A DNA stretch of 64,000 nt from Nematopogon swammerdamellus (GCA_946902875.1 OX336338.1:11461971-11525970); one strand, 5' to 3'. Positions 9,472 to 21,056 are shown, numbered from the stretch's first letter. Notes: generated by a model from the letters alone, not told the origin. Numbers and translations: made by a program.

Positions 9472-10830
9472 CACAGTGATTTCATTCATAGAAGCTAGAC
9501 GATAGAAACTCATATCGGAATTATTAACAGGTGATGTCACTAAAGCATTTGCGGGTAGTTATTGAAAGCGGAGAATGTTTATAATTTTGTTTAATATGCA
9601 TCCCCAATTTATGAGACGCTGAGACATGACGCGATAAGTTGATTAGCGACGCGCAGCTACATTCATTGGGTAGTTGTCGCTTGCGGGTTGATGTGTCGTT
9701 TCAGTTAAAAGTATATATCTGCAGTCGTGAATAAAATGGAGGAAGATTTGGAAGGTATGTTCTATAGTTTTTATTCATATTTAGATTTAATACATTACAA
9801 ATTGTTTATAAAAAAATCATACATCTTACCTTGTAAATTGGTGACAGAATATCGTTAAATAAATATTTCTCGAGAGTTTCTTTCAGAGAGTATATTTTTG
9901 TAACAAGATGATACTCATAATTATATGTGATGTAACTAATACTTAACTCATTTCAGTAATCATTCGGTAGCACACGACTTTGCAAAATTTTTTTTTTTGT
10001 TTTACAGTTGCGGCGTATGAGATTTCCAGGCAAGAATTTTTTCAAGTATGGCGGAATTTATCGAAATTAGAAAGACCGTTGGGATTGTACTGCCATATTT
10101 TAAATAAATTTAACTTAGAAAAGCTTAGTGTGAGTGGTGAAAAGCGATTAAAAAATAAAATAAAACTTTTGTCCATAGTTATTAATAGAAAGTGGATCGC
10201 AGCCGGAAAGCACCATGACAGATTCATGACTAAGTTTGGGGAGTGGCTCAAACAACCCGAAACAGTATTTTCTCGGGAAGATTTGCGAGCCGGCTCTCCA
10301 GAAGACCATAACACGCCCTCTACATCTGGTGGGAGACCCACGAAGGATTTTGCGTCTAGATGTAGTAAATATTATTAATTACTTCAGATCCTATAATTAA
10401 TAATTTTAGAGAAGTTTCAAAAAAAATACCGGGTTCCATTCCTCCTGAAGTATTGAAATTAATAGTTCCCTTCTCTTCAACACAACATTCACTTTCTGAT
10501 GATACCGATGATGACTTTTCTGAACAAGACTCAGATAGTATTCTCAGTAGTTCTAGTTAAGTTAAATTTAACATAATATTAGTTTAAACTACACTCTTGG
10601 CCAAACAATTAATTTTCTAAATAAACATGTTAATTAAATAGTATATGTGTCTGTAATTGTTTTATTTATTACATACATTTAACATACGAGAGGATAGCAA
10701 TTTGCGATCCCCACCTGAATACATCCTAAAATATAAAAAAACTATAAAATCACCTTTAAATGCATAAAATATAGTTAATATAAGTGCTGGGAGTTTATAG
10801 CGTCTAGCTTCTATGAAACGAATCACAGTG
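9472..10830 (+). mobile_element. DNA transposon, internally deleted copy with transposase exons
   Basis: The element is 1359 bp. Its inverted ends of about 40 bp (CACAGTGATTTCATTCATAG at left, CACTGTGATTCG then TTTCATAG at right) also share AGAAGCTAGACG. They are flanked by CGCCGCCG and CGCCGTCG, a 7-of-8 match that would be an 8-bp target duplication, though the left flank is a GCC run. The inside holds a spliced reading frame that is cut off and resumes near the right end. The superfamily is not assigned; an 8-bp duplication would allow hAT or P. Confidence 0.7.
9736..10560 (+). pseudogene. Transposon-borne protein of unknown family, internally deleted
   Basis: Exon 1 is 9736-9754 (MEEDLE then G|GTATGT). 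After an intron with a T-rich acceptor, exon 2 starts at 10008 in matching phase and codes for about 120 residues: an aromatic, helical N-terminal part (EISRQEFFQVW), a basic middle, then a Ser/Thr/Pro-rich hinge with GGRPTKDFA. The frame then degenerates and stops at 10378. A separate frame at 10388-10560 starts after an acceptor-like ACTTCAG, reads about 57 residues with an acidic Ser/Asp tail, and ends in TAA. The simplest reading is that the middle of a larger gene was lost. I do not recognise the family by name. Confidence 0.55.
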
Positions 10831-11204
10831 CGCCGTCGAGATACTACTAATCAATCAGTCAGTAGCAAATTCTATTCTGCGCGAAACATGACTGTGTTTT
10901 AGAAGTTAGAATTTTGTTCCCCATAATTGGCCGCATATGACCATGTAATCCACACTTACATAACACTGGCCAAAATGTCTTTAAAGTACGATTGACAATA
11001 AAAAAAAACTAAATATTAGCTGTTATTTGTTTAAATTATTCAATGACATGTCTGTTATCTCGTTGTTATTGGCAACGCATATTCTATTTTTAAATATACA
11101 TGCCCCTCAAATAAAATTATTATTATTTATTTATTTAAGTTTTACCCCCTTCTTAAAATAATAATACACTCTAAACTATATATTTCATTGACAATAATGT
11201 GGTA

Positions 11205-11393
11205 CTATATAACTAAGTACATACCAAACCTTTCTGGACATCTTTTCTGTCTTTCTGACCTGCGCAGTACCGGTTCATCGGTATTACAGGCAGGTTCTGG
11301 ATTACCAGTAGTTGGTGCTGGCTGGTTGATATTATTTGTTATTATTTTGTTAAAATTATTCAATGACATGTCTGATCTCGTTGTTATTGGCAA
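11205..11393 (-). pseudogene. Retroelement pol C-terminal fragment
   Basis: The 62-residue frame ends with LRRSERQKRCPERFG, the RRS-R-x-(P)-ERFG signature common just before the C-terminus of retrotransposon polyproteins. Its N-terminal part lies within a 70-bp sequence that is repeated directly at 11025-11095 and 11332-11402. No LTR pair could be delimited. Confidence 0.4.
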
Positions 11394-11577
11394 CGCATAT
11401 TCTATTTTCTAGGTCTGTGATTTTACCTCTAGTCTAGGCATCAAGTTGCCTAACCTGAGCTCTGCGTTGCCATAATTGGTTCGTACTATTTCCCTCTACG
11501 AAAAATTTTATACAGGTATTTTAGAATAAATTAGAATAGAAACTCTTCATTGCACACAAATTGAAAGAAGAACAGTA

Positions 11578-12782
11578 GCCCAGTAAATAGAGGCGGGTTA
11601 CCTTACAAACGGTCCGGTAGTTCTAAATTTTTGATATGTTGTCTAGGATGGTTAGAAGTATTTAAAATATAAAGGTTATTAGATTCCCTACAAATTGTAT
11701 TCACATACTTTTTTTCCTAGAATAGGCCATAACTTAATTACAGCGTTCTAAAGTTAGAAGTATCCCCAAATTTCCGAAAAATTGTTTTTTTTTTTATAGT
11801 CCATATCTCCGTAAGTATCAGTCCTAGAAACAAAATTTAAAATGGTGGTTATAGGAAATTTAATTATCTACAACAATGTGCCTACTCTTTTCTAGCTAAA
11901 ATGCACGGAAATGAAGATATAAGCAAAAATCTGAAAAAAGTTCCGTTTTTTGTTTTGTTTTTTCAATATGGCGGCGGGCGCGGAATGGGGGAAATTGTGC
12001 ATTTTACATATAAAATACTTCTAACCATCCTAGACAACATATCCAAAATTTAGAACTACCGGAACATTTGTAAGGTAACCTTCCTCTTTTGGTATCTACA
12101 TTCATTTTGGACTAAAGTGAAATAGTGCCTGCCTCATGACTTCATGAGCATTGCGCTGTAACATGTAAGAAACTCAAGTAGGATTGGTATAAACTCCAAA
12201 TTCAAGCCAAAACTGCAAAGTTATTAGTGATTTTTTTAGATACAAGATCACCTGGCATCACAATAGCAAAAAAAGCAATATTCCGTTGTTTAAACTTTTG
12301 TTTTTACCACCCACTCCGTAGGGTTGGTTAAAAAAAATTTACATGCGTTTTGTAGGTAATTAAATTCCCTACAAATTTTATTGTGATACTTTTTTCCTAG
12401 AATAGGCCGTAACTTAATTACAGCGTTCTAAAGTTAGAAGTTTGCCAAATTTCCGGAAAATTTGTTTCTTTTAAAAGTTCATATCTCCTTAAGTATCAGT
12501 CTTAGAAACAAAATTTGAAATGTTACTTATAGGAAATTTAATTATCTACAACAATGAGTAAGGTTTTTTATAGCTAAAATGCACGTAAATGAAGATATAA
12601 GCAAAAATCGGAAGAAAGTGCCGATTTTTTTTGGTTTTTTCAATATGGCGGCGGGCGCGGAGGGGGGGGGGGGGGGGGGAATTTTTAAATACTTCTAACC
12701 ATCCTAGACAACATATAAAAAATTTAGAACTACCGGACCGTTTGTAAGGTAACCCCCCTCTTTTGGTCTCTATTTACTGGGC
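11578..12782. mobile_element. Dimeric TIR element (TA target), 1205 bp
   Basis: The outer ends are inverted repeats of about 85 bp (GCCCAGTAAATAGAG, then GGTTACCTTACAAACGG) flanked by TA (11576-11577 and 12783-12784). A body of about 400 bp occurs twice in the same orientation (about 11660-12030 and 12345-12700), and the right-end repeat also occurs twice (12010-12098 and 12688-12782). The second body lacks its own left end. A G18 run sits in the second body at 12662-12679. There is no reading frame of note. Confidence 0.75.
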
Positions 12783-12799
12783 TACAGTACACGACAAGA

Positions 12800-12870
12800 A
12801 ACAAGAAATACAGGAGTGCGCAAAGGTGGACTTATCACTACAAGTGATTTCTTCCAGTCAAACTTTGGGT
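12800..12870 (+). repeat. Short retroposon tail, also at 55605-55668
   Basis: The words AAGGTGGACTTATCACT and AAGTGATTTCTTCCAGTCAA recur with few changes at 55605-55668. Only this short core is shared. Confidence 0.5.
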
Positions 12871-13484
12871 GATGTGATAAGGAATAACATACAGAGAAAG
12901 AAGTATGGGTATCTAGTAGTAAAGGGAGGAGGAATACGTGTTTTATTTTTATGAATATATCTACATGTAACATAGTTACATACCTATTTATACAATACAT
13001 AAAATACAAACAGCATATAAACACATACACATGTATAGAACATAGATACTACATACTATACTATACTAATCCACAAGTGAATACAAAATAGGCAAAATTA
13101 ATTAAGGTAGGTAGGTAGTATTTCTAGTATTTATCAATTTATTCATAACATTAGTTCTAACGATTACGCAGTCCTTCTGTAGCATAAACATTTGTATATT
13201 AGGTAGCTCATAGACTGCTAGACATAGGAATCCCCGCTCTCGATCGTACAACAGGTACTTAAACATCATTTCCACTACCACGGGTAAAATTTTAATAGCA
13301 AGTAACTCTTTTTAGGACCGTAGTACTAGTGACAGCAAGTGGAGCCAGCCAACCATCATTGTTGCCAACATCATTGTGTCAGAGGTAAAATAACTGTGAA
13401 CGGACTGTATAGATATTATTTTAAAAATTAGACTTAAGTAACTATGGTGCGCACTTCGTCGAACTCTATTTTTGGGTGGGTGTG
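12871..13484. other. No gene seen
   Basis: AT-rich sequence with GGTAGGTAGGTAG near 13107 and no coding signal. At 13440-13480 it passes into the next element. Confidence 0.4.
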
Positions 13485-13978
13485 TATAGATCTGTGGATG
13501 ACGAGTGACTCGGGGCCAATTCTCTATCTCTCACTGACAGTTGTCCTCCCAAGAAACCCGAAAGCGAACCAAGGGAATCCGATATTCGTTTGGTCGTTTA
13601 TGTGATTTCGTGGCTCAGTGGTAAGAGTGTAGGATTTGTATTTTTTTACCATGGGTTCGAATCCCTCAACATTTTTTTTCTTTTTTAAGCAATGTTACGG
13701 TGTTTACATTTTTTTTGGGTGTTTAGTTTTTTTTTATAATCACCTAAGAATTATTTTCGGAAATACAGACGTAACAAAAACGACATGCGCCGCCTCAACA
13801 TTAGGTTAGGGTTAATATATAGAAAACAGCTTCTTTTTTCTATATATTAACCCTGGCTATTTATTTTATAAACCATCAAAACATCACTCATATCACTTGC
13901 GCACGAAATCAAAGTTTCCGAAAATAAAGCTTTCTTAGGATTACCGGAGAATTAGCCCCGAGCATTCGATGTGGATGG
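13485..13978 (-). mobile_element. TIR element with tRNA-like module and hairpin, copy A
   Basis: The ends share an inverted GAG..CTCGGGGC..AATTCTC motif. A tRNA-like module at about 13604-13668 has a clear A box (GTGGCTCAGTGG) and B box (GGGTTCGAATCCC). A 17-bp-stem hairpin lies at 13809-13852. A fuller, oppositely oriented copy is at 40030-40590, and a hairpin-bearing fragment at 44888-44955. Confidence 0.7.
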
Positions 13979-14103
13979 GCACAAGGAGAATCCAAAACGG
14001 GTCGGGTGATCTCGGGTCGGATTACCCGACCCGTTTCTTTTATTTCTGGGGTCGGAAATGCATTTTGTGTAAATAAATTTTTTTATTTTATTGTATCTTC
14101 AAT

Positions 14104-15899
14104 CTATGATCCCCTGTATGTTGAATATCCGTAAGGGCTGATGATTAGGGGTATGTGGTAGTGCTGATTTTCTTTGGGCTGGAAGACGACCTGAAATAAA
14201 AAAAAACGATAGGTAGGTATCACCCTTTATCATACGATTATACGCTCATCACGCGCTTTAGCCCGACAACGGGAGTTAAAAGTATTAGGACAAATTAAAA
14301 AGTAAACAATAAACAAATAAATAATGGCATACCTACAAAAGCCAAAATTATTTGTTTTCGCTATATTATGAAGTAATTTTTTTTACCGTGGATCTTTAAA
14401 GACTTAACATTAGCAAAAATCGAGAGAGTCTGCATGTACACATGCAGCCGTCAAACTTAGTTCGTGAATTTGATGTTAGAGCAGTTTGAAAAAAAAAATA
14501 TTTCGTAAGAAAAAATTTCAACTTTGGTAGCCCATATTGCCCCACCTAGGCTTCATACAAGGTTTTGTTTGAAGTATCGAATAAAGTTAAAACCTTTGTC
14601 TGTTCGTTAGAGTTTGTCTCGATTATGCAGCGTTAACGATTAAAGCGCGAGAGGTGTTTGAAGTTTCCGTGTTGTCGCATTTTTCAAAATATACCAACTT
14701 GAAGGGCTGATTTGGGCCAGAAGGGTTAGCATGACATAATACAAATGTATTACGTATTTAAAGTTGTCAGACGGATCTTTCATCCGACATATTTAGAATT
14801 GCTGTACGTAGTCTGGTTGCTGAGTACTAAGCATCGCAAAGTACAAAAAAGTATTAATTTTTTTTAGTGTTACCCGAGCCCAAAAGCGCGTTTCATCAAA
14901 TTCACGTCAAAATAAGCCGAAGATAAAACGGCTAATTGCCCAGTGGTTATAATCACACACTGATTACTTGTCTAGGTATTTTTAATAGGTCTATTTGTAA
15001 ATGCCAGGAGTAAAAAAAGAAGAAGAAGAAAGTAATGCAATAAAATAATACCTACTAATCTAATAATCATTCTTTTGTGAATGGGGTTTGGAAGAGGGTG
15101 ATTTAAACATATTTTTTTACATGCCCCTTAAATAATAATACTCCGCCACCGTGCCCCTCATTACCATCACTTAAAGTTGTATCACGTAAAATTAATTGTC
15201 TACTGATTATGAACAATCTCGGAATACTTAAGAGCTAAATTTTAAAATTTAAATTTACATTTACATTTTTTTTATTTTTAAATTTTACCTAGTACCTATT
15301 GTGTTTTTAATAAAATTGTATAACTGTTCATAAAATTTGGTGTTTGATAAAAGATCTTCAATTTTTGTATGCACTTAACTACACAAAAACCTGAAACAAA
15401 AACATTATTTCTCTATGATTTTCATACAAATTTGAATGACCACGCCCCAATGGTTCTATGTTTCTGTGTTATGTTTCGAAAAAAACATTCGCAGGAGACC
15501 CGGCTTTCCTACACAAAAACCTCTGTTTTCATACAAATGTGTATGGCCACGCCCCAATGTTTCGGTGTAATGTTTCGAAAAAAAAAACATTCGAAGTAGA
15601 CGTGGCGCATGATTGCCATAAAATATATACCTATGTTATAATGTTACCTCCACATAAGGGTAGAGCGTTTCCACGTTGTTGCGTGTGTAATAGCGGCCGA
15701 CATGGAAGCGCAGCTTGTAGGTGGCGGGAGCGAGAGGGGCTGTGCACAAGTTGGCGCAGCGGCCGGCCTCGCTAGTGGTGGCGCTGTGCAGCAGGCTCCA
15801 GCCCTCCCGCTCCTGCTGGAACAGCTCCACCTGCATCCCACTCCCCGGGCCTCCGCTCGACGTGTCCAGCACGTGCGTCGACAGAGATGCTTTCGCCAT
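14104..15899 (-). CDS. 5-hydroxyisourate hydrolase (transthyretin-like)
   Basis: The enzyme hydrolyses 5-hydroxyisourate, the product of urate oxidase, on the path to allantoin. There are two exons, 15899-15648 and 14190-14104, joined in phase 0 (GAG|GTAACA donor, TTTCAG acceptor), giving 112 residues, a normal length for the family. The signature [11 protein letters not shown] starts at residue 6 and the C-terminus is the diagnostic [11 protein letters not shown]. The expected catalytic residues are visible: His9, Arg47 (EAGRC), His96 (HYH) and terminal Ser112. The transthyretin hormone-site changes are absent, so this is the enzyme and not a carrier. No N-terminal signal is seen. The terminal RGS could act weakly as a peroxisomal signal (inference). 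The 1.46-kb intron carries a dispersed repeat and a tandem MITE. Possible poly(A) signals (AATAAA on this strand) lie at 14092-14082. Confidence 0.93.
14690..14917 (+). repeat. Dispersed repeat D4 (inverted partner at 18745-18977)
   Basis: About 225 bases match the reverse complement of 18745-18977, for example GAAGGGCTGATTTGGGCCAG and TCATCCGACATATTTAGAAT. It lies inside the hydroxyisourate hydrolase intron. Confidence 0.75.
15375..15608. mobile_element. MITE family R, two partial copies in tandem
   Basis: Two consecutive units each run from CACAAAAACCT through GGCCACGCCCCAATG-like words to GTTTCGAAAAAA..CATTCG. The first ends with the family's GGAGACCCGGCTTT terminus. Simpler copies are at 38470-38631 and 39189-39351. 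Confidence 0.65.
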
Positions 15900-15947
15900 T
15901 TTGCTTCCTACAATACAATTGACGATAGAGTTCTGTATTTTTATTAT

Positions 15948-16215
15948 ATTTTTAAATCTGCTAATTATAGAACGGTGCCAAGTGGGAACAGAATAGTTAA
16001 ATTTAAAGATTATTTTATATTATGTTGAATTTTCGAAATTGTGCATTTTAAGGTTTTCATAATTTTTCCAATAAATATTTTCATGTTTTGTCGGATTGGC
16101 GGATAAATGTATAATTTCGCCGCTTCTGCATCATAGATGTCAGACCAAAGGCTAAGTGTCCTATTTGTCTATAGATGGCATGCCTATTTCTTATTATATT
16201 TTTAGTTGCCAAATT
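15948..16215 (-). repeat. Dispersed repeat D3, second copy
   Basis: This is the reverse-complement partner of 3425-3700. It ends 20 bases before the family S1 SINE at 16235 and begins about 50 bases upstream of the hydroxyisourate hydrolase start codon, so it may overlap that gene's promoter. Confidence 0.75.
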
Positions 16216-16234
16216 GAGAGTGTCCATATCGATG

Positions 16235-16690
16235 GTATAGAGGTAAAAGCACCGTACCGTGTGGGGTCGGTACTTAAAAAGAATAGCCCCACTGCATCTC
16301 TCCCCGTCGCATGTCGTAAAAGTCGACTAAGGGATAAGAAAATTCGTCAGCCTCGGTAGCTCAGTGGCGCGGTTGGTTAGTCAACTGTTATTATATTAAG
16401 CAACGCTGAGCGCGGTCAGTGATTGGATGGGTGACCGCTCGACCGTTGGAGGCTGACCGTGGTTCGGATTCCACGTTAAACTGTAGGTCCCTTCCCTTCT
16501 TACCTTACTAGGTGGTAGGGTTTATCCCGGCCGGGTTGGTACCACCGCACTGAAAGAAACGTCGGTCGAAACGGCTATGTAAATAGTTCGTGTTTTCCGT
16601 CCAGTTTAGTGTAGCCGACATGAAATGAAGGGAAGCACTGACCTGACATGGCACCAAGTTCACCCTGTGTTATGGGCTGACATAGCCTAC
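16235..16690 (+). mobile_element. SINE family S1, composite copy with both heads
   Basis: It starts with the type-I head (GTACCGTGTGGGGTCGG to GTCGACTAAGGGATA) and continues at about 16347 with the tRNA/5S-like head. Its 5S-like part is the best in the window: AAGCAACGCTGAGCGCGG, then TCAGTGATTGGATGGGTGAC. The shared body follows. The 3' end is cut off inside GGGCTGACAT, without an A tail. Confidence 0.75.
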
Positions 16691-16924
16691 AGTTTTACGT
16701 CGCCAGTCGCTGCGTGCGAAAATGTACCTAAACGAAAGAGCGTAAAGTGATTATTGCTTTGCAGCCGCGTGGCCTTGAAGCAATCTCGGTGACGCTAGGT
16801 CTGCTTACTGCTACTTTCGATAAAAATATAAATTCAATACACAATATAATATTATAAAGAGGAAATAAATATGTGTGAATGTTTGTTCGTGAGCTACATA
16901 CAGCACATATTTAAAAATGTTTTT

Positions 16925-18190
16925 TGACGTGATGACGTCACGTCTTATAAATTGATGAACACCGACTGCACACACAAAAGTGTCACGTTCTATCTGAACC
17001 TGTGTGTGCAAGCGAGAGCGCGTAACAAGCGATAGAGAGGCATATAAGGAGAGTAGGAAATACAAAATATATTTGTCCATCTTTTGCGAGCCTCGAACCC
17101 GCGGTCCCTGCCACCACTATTGTGTGACCGACCAGACGTCTTAACCACCCGGCTAAATTCGTCAGGTACTATCGAAGCGAATGTGGTCACCAGTAGGTGA
17201 AGATTTTCATGGCGTTGAGTCTTTTGGAGAGACATCTAGCGTCAAATAGTAAATGAAATACTTCAGCGGTAGTCTACTTGAAGGTGTTGCAACGTTGTAT
17301 TGCACCGCTTCGATATGTAGATGGCGTAAATTAAAAGTTTATATTGATAAATTAATATTATTAGTTTTTAAAGTACTCACATTTGCGATTTAACCCCCTG
17401 AGCAAACCCGATACACTCAACTGACCAGCCGAAATTTACCGCTGAGCAACAGCGATCTATTAATCGACTTGACGTCCGGAGTTGGTTTTTTATTTCTTAC
17501 TCTGTCAGCTTTGAACTTAGGGTTATCTCTGTTCCTCTAATGAATACTTGAGTAATGAAAGAACGCAACAAAAAATGTTCGCAGCGATGGTGTCATATGT
17601 GTGGTCCATGAAACAAATATTTGCATATTCGCTGGAAGTTCGAGCCGTTCTGTGTGCGGGTAAGTGGGTTCTGGTGAACATTTTTTCAAGAAGATGTTAA
17701 CAAAATTTGATGCTGTTCTATTAGAAATGTATTATAGTTATATTCTAAAATAAAAAAAAGATACGATGTCGCTTTAATTTTCAAGGTATCTTCGTTCTTT
17801 CCTTCATACACCCATAAAATTTTATCTCTAACCTAACATATTTTTTATTAATTCCAATTGAAATCTAATTAACTCAAACCTATATCATATGAACGATAAT
17901 TTATCTAGATTGTAATGAGGTGAAAATTTATATGGGTCGCGAAGTAAATATTAGAGTTATGATTTTATAATTGAAAAGTGCGGAGAAAGTTGCGCGCCTT
18001 TGGAAGTTTGCTCAGCGGCTTTTCAAAAAAAGTCGGAAATTTGCTCAGAGGGTTAAGAATTAAACTTCTAAGCACGATAAAGTATTATAAACTGATTTTG
18101 TATCTGACTTCGCACTTTATATACTTTATGACGTCATCACGTAAAACTATCGTCCGTAAACCGACTTTATACAGACAACCAATTTTTTAG
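16925..18190. mobile_element. Putative TIR element with tRNA-like module, long copy
   Basis: The left end has ACGTGATGACGTCA, repeated inverted at 18129-18143. A tRNA-like sequence lies on the minus strand at about 17155-17080 (GGGTGGTTAAGACGTCTGG and GCGGGTTCGAGGCTC). A shorter copy at 41517-42172 shares both flanks and lacks about 730 bp of the middle. The true ends are uncertain because similarity continues about 45 bp past the right inverted motif. Confidence 0.5.
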
Positions 18191-18744
18191 ATACATAGGT
18201 AGGTCTAAATGCAGAAATTTGTCTGAAAAGTTGCAACAGTTTGAGGTTTAGAGACAATCCGTTGGCAAAACAGGCAGGTGGCACGAGTCGCCAGCGCATT
18301 ACCAGCTAGGGAAGAAATCCGGTTGGGGACGAATTTTTATCTTTATCTTCATGAGCATTTCTATGGGCAAGTGGGCAATTTGCTGACGAGCATGTATGAA
18401 AAACATGAGTGTGTGGAGCATATATATTGGTAATCTGTGATAAGGAGATCCGTTATTCTGCCAGTGTCAACTTCAATTCAAATGCCATGCCTCCGTCCCT
18501 TCTTCTATTTGTGTACCTACCTAAGCAAAGATGATTATTCTTTATCTTAGTACTTAAGCATAGATTGAATAGAAGTTCAACTTATTTATCCTAACCTATT
18601 TTTGGCTTCTAGTTCATCAGATCCTCAATTGTTATATTTCCCAAGGTCGAATCTGCATACTTACTGTGGAACTAAAACCAAAATGTAGGTACCTAGGTAC
18701 TCACTTTTTTTAAGTTCTGACGGTATTGAATACTATTTTAGTTT
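18191..18744. other. No gene seen
   Basis: Sequence without coding signal. A GC-richer patch at 18240-18320 is unassigned. Confidence 0.35.
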
Positions 18745-18977
18745 TTTGACGTGAATTTGATGAAACGTCTTTGGACTCGGGTAAGGGGGTGCAACTAAAA
18801 AAAATTAAACTTTGCGACGCTTAGTACTCAGCAACCAGACTACCTACGTACAACAATTCTAAATATGTCGGATGAAAGATCCATCTGACGATTTCAAATA
18901 CGTAATACATTTTATTTTGTCATTCCATCCCTTCTGGCCCAAATCAGCCCTTCAAGTTGGCATGCTTTGAAAATAAA
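18745..18977 (-). repeat. Dispersed repeat D4, second copy
   Basis: Reverse-complement partner of 14690-14917. Confidence 0.75.
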
Positions 18978-19639
18978 TAGATTAGATTTGATTTCAGTTT
19001 ATGGAATACAGTATATCAGGATGTAGAACTACGTAATCACAATAAATAATAAAAATGGAGATGAGATTACATGGTGTACCTTGATAGTGGTCCGCTCACG
19101 TCCGCAGTGTGTTGTTATGTGGTAAGTGGGTAGCAGTGCGTGAGGGAGAAAGGAGAAGCAGGGTCAACACACTATCTACTAATGACCTCTCATTAAGATA
19201 ACAGGCCTGGCTACTAATGAGCTTCAATAATAAGTTTTATTGTATAGTGTTTATTGAACATTCTTATGTCAGTAAGAGTGCACTTGAACTTATCAGATTT
19301 TATTCTATTCAGTTCGCTACACCCACGAAGAACCCGCAAGAAACTTCGTAGGGTATACTTTTTTTTCATACATACGTTTATTACAAGTATTTTTGTGACT
19401 ATGCACTTACCTAATAGATAATATCACTTTAAAACTTCAAAGTATTTTTAGTCAACATTGTTAAAGCCGTGGTTACGTAGACTTCCGGTCGTGCGATCGC
19501 CCGCAAAGGGGCCTCCAAGGGTGAAATTGACAGCTGTCAGATTCATATAATTTTGAGTGACTGCGAAGTGTTGTAGCGTCTGATGAGCGGCCACAGCTCA
19601 CTAAATAAACATCTACATACCATACGGATAGTGCACTGT
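18978..19639. other. No gene seen
   Basis: AT-rich DNA with a moderately GC-rich patch (19470-19620). No open frame or element boundary is supported. Confidence 0.35.
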
Positions 19640-19725
19640 GCAGGTGTTTTTTTTAAATTTTGTTTTATGGATAGAGCTACATGTGGCATCATTTCACCTA
19701 CATGTACTAATAACAGTTAGTATCC
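19640..19725 (-). repeat. Antisense A-tailed retroposon fragment P
   Basis: A T-rich start is followed by TTTTATGGATAG, CATGTGGCAT and TTTCACCTACATGTA. The same order of words follows the donor of PDPR exon 1 at 47611-47665. Confidence 0.5.
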
Positions 19726-20429
19726 ACAAACCTTCAATACTATAAATAGAAATTTAATGTCCATGGGGATCGTTTAACATCCTATGAGTGGCTCGGAGCC
19801 AGATGTCACGCTTTCTATAAAATAAAAAATAGATATAGCTTCAATGAAAGTTTTATTTCATTCATTGTATTATAGCACATAAACTTCATATTATAAGCAC
19901 ATAACATGCTTCGGCCTCATTTTTCTCAGTGTGAACATTTGTTTACTGTTTATTATTTACTGTGTTAGAACTAAAATACCTATAATACAATGTTGAGACT
20001 CTTGTGAGAAACTTTGCATTCCATAGGAAATAAACAATAGGAATCAAATGAATGCTTGCTCTGAACAATGAACCAAACATTATAAATTATGTATCTAAAA
20101 CACTTCTTATTTTATATTACACTACAATAAAAATGTTACAATATTTATTTTACAATAACAAAATGCCAGACTTCAAGAATTGCTTAAAATGTATTTTGAT
20201 ACAGGTACCTACATAACTACACGTATGTACATAAATACTTATATACAGTAATTATAATATTTTATTACTTTGACAATTTTCAGATGAGATGATTACATTT
20301 TTAGACACCTTTTAGACATTATTTCATTGCCTTAATAAAATAAAGTTTGTAGTCTTTATTAATTAAATTAATCTAAATCTAAATCAAATTTAAAACTAAA
20401 TTATGCACATGAGACGACTACGTCGGCGG

Positions 20430-20700
20430 AAAGCAGTGGTTTCGTACCGCTGAAGGCCGGGAGGACTGGACGAAAATTTTAGAGGCATATGTCCAGCAGT
20501 AGACGCATACACAGAGACTAGTCAGTCAGTGTGTATGCAAAATATGACAAAAAGCATACTATGAAAAAAATTATATTTGTAAAGCCAGCCTTGCATGTCT
20601 CTATACATGTGAAGGCTGTATTGTATGTACGCCCATTCAGGCATTTTGCATGTTCAGAAAACCCGTAATGGAATAAACATTTTGATTTTGATTTTGAAAA
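20430..20700 (+). repeat. Two retroposon 3'-end fragments
   Basis: 20440-20535 carries GAGGCATATGTCCAGCAGT, a sequence common at lepidopteran retroposon ends; a relative is near 42222. 20578-20700 ends in ATTTTGATTTTGATTTTG, a simple tail typical of non-LTR elements. Family names are not assigned. Confidence 0.4.
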
Positions 20701-21056
20701 AACCGAGTAAGGTCAACAAGTTGATCATAAAGAGCAGTAGAAACTGATGTAGTCGGAAGATGCCCATTCGTATCCTTCTACATATTTTAAACGGCCATGC
20801 ACCAAACGCATCAAAGTCTAAGTACTAATTAATTGTAGATAGGTAGGTTGATCTCATAAGTGGCCACTGTTCACTAAACAAACACCTACACACAATAGGT
20901 ATTACGGATAGGTGTGGTGTTATTGGCTATGTCTACCGCTACCCGAAGCTACCCGAGCCGGCTGTTTATAAAAAAAAAAATTATGATATAGGACAAATAG
21001 GTAAGTGCATCCGCAGGAGGACGGGAAGCTTTGTAAGGTGTAGCGATTCCAGAGTA

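Noticed and set aside
13604..13668. Genuine tRNA gene
   Set aside because: A and B boxes are good, but acceptor and anticodon stems do not pair and the sequence lies in a repeated TIR element.
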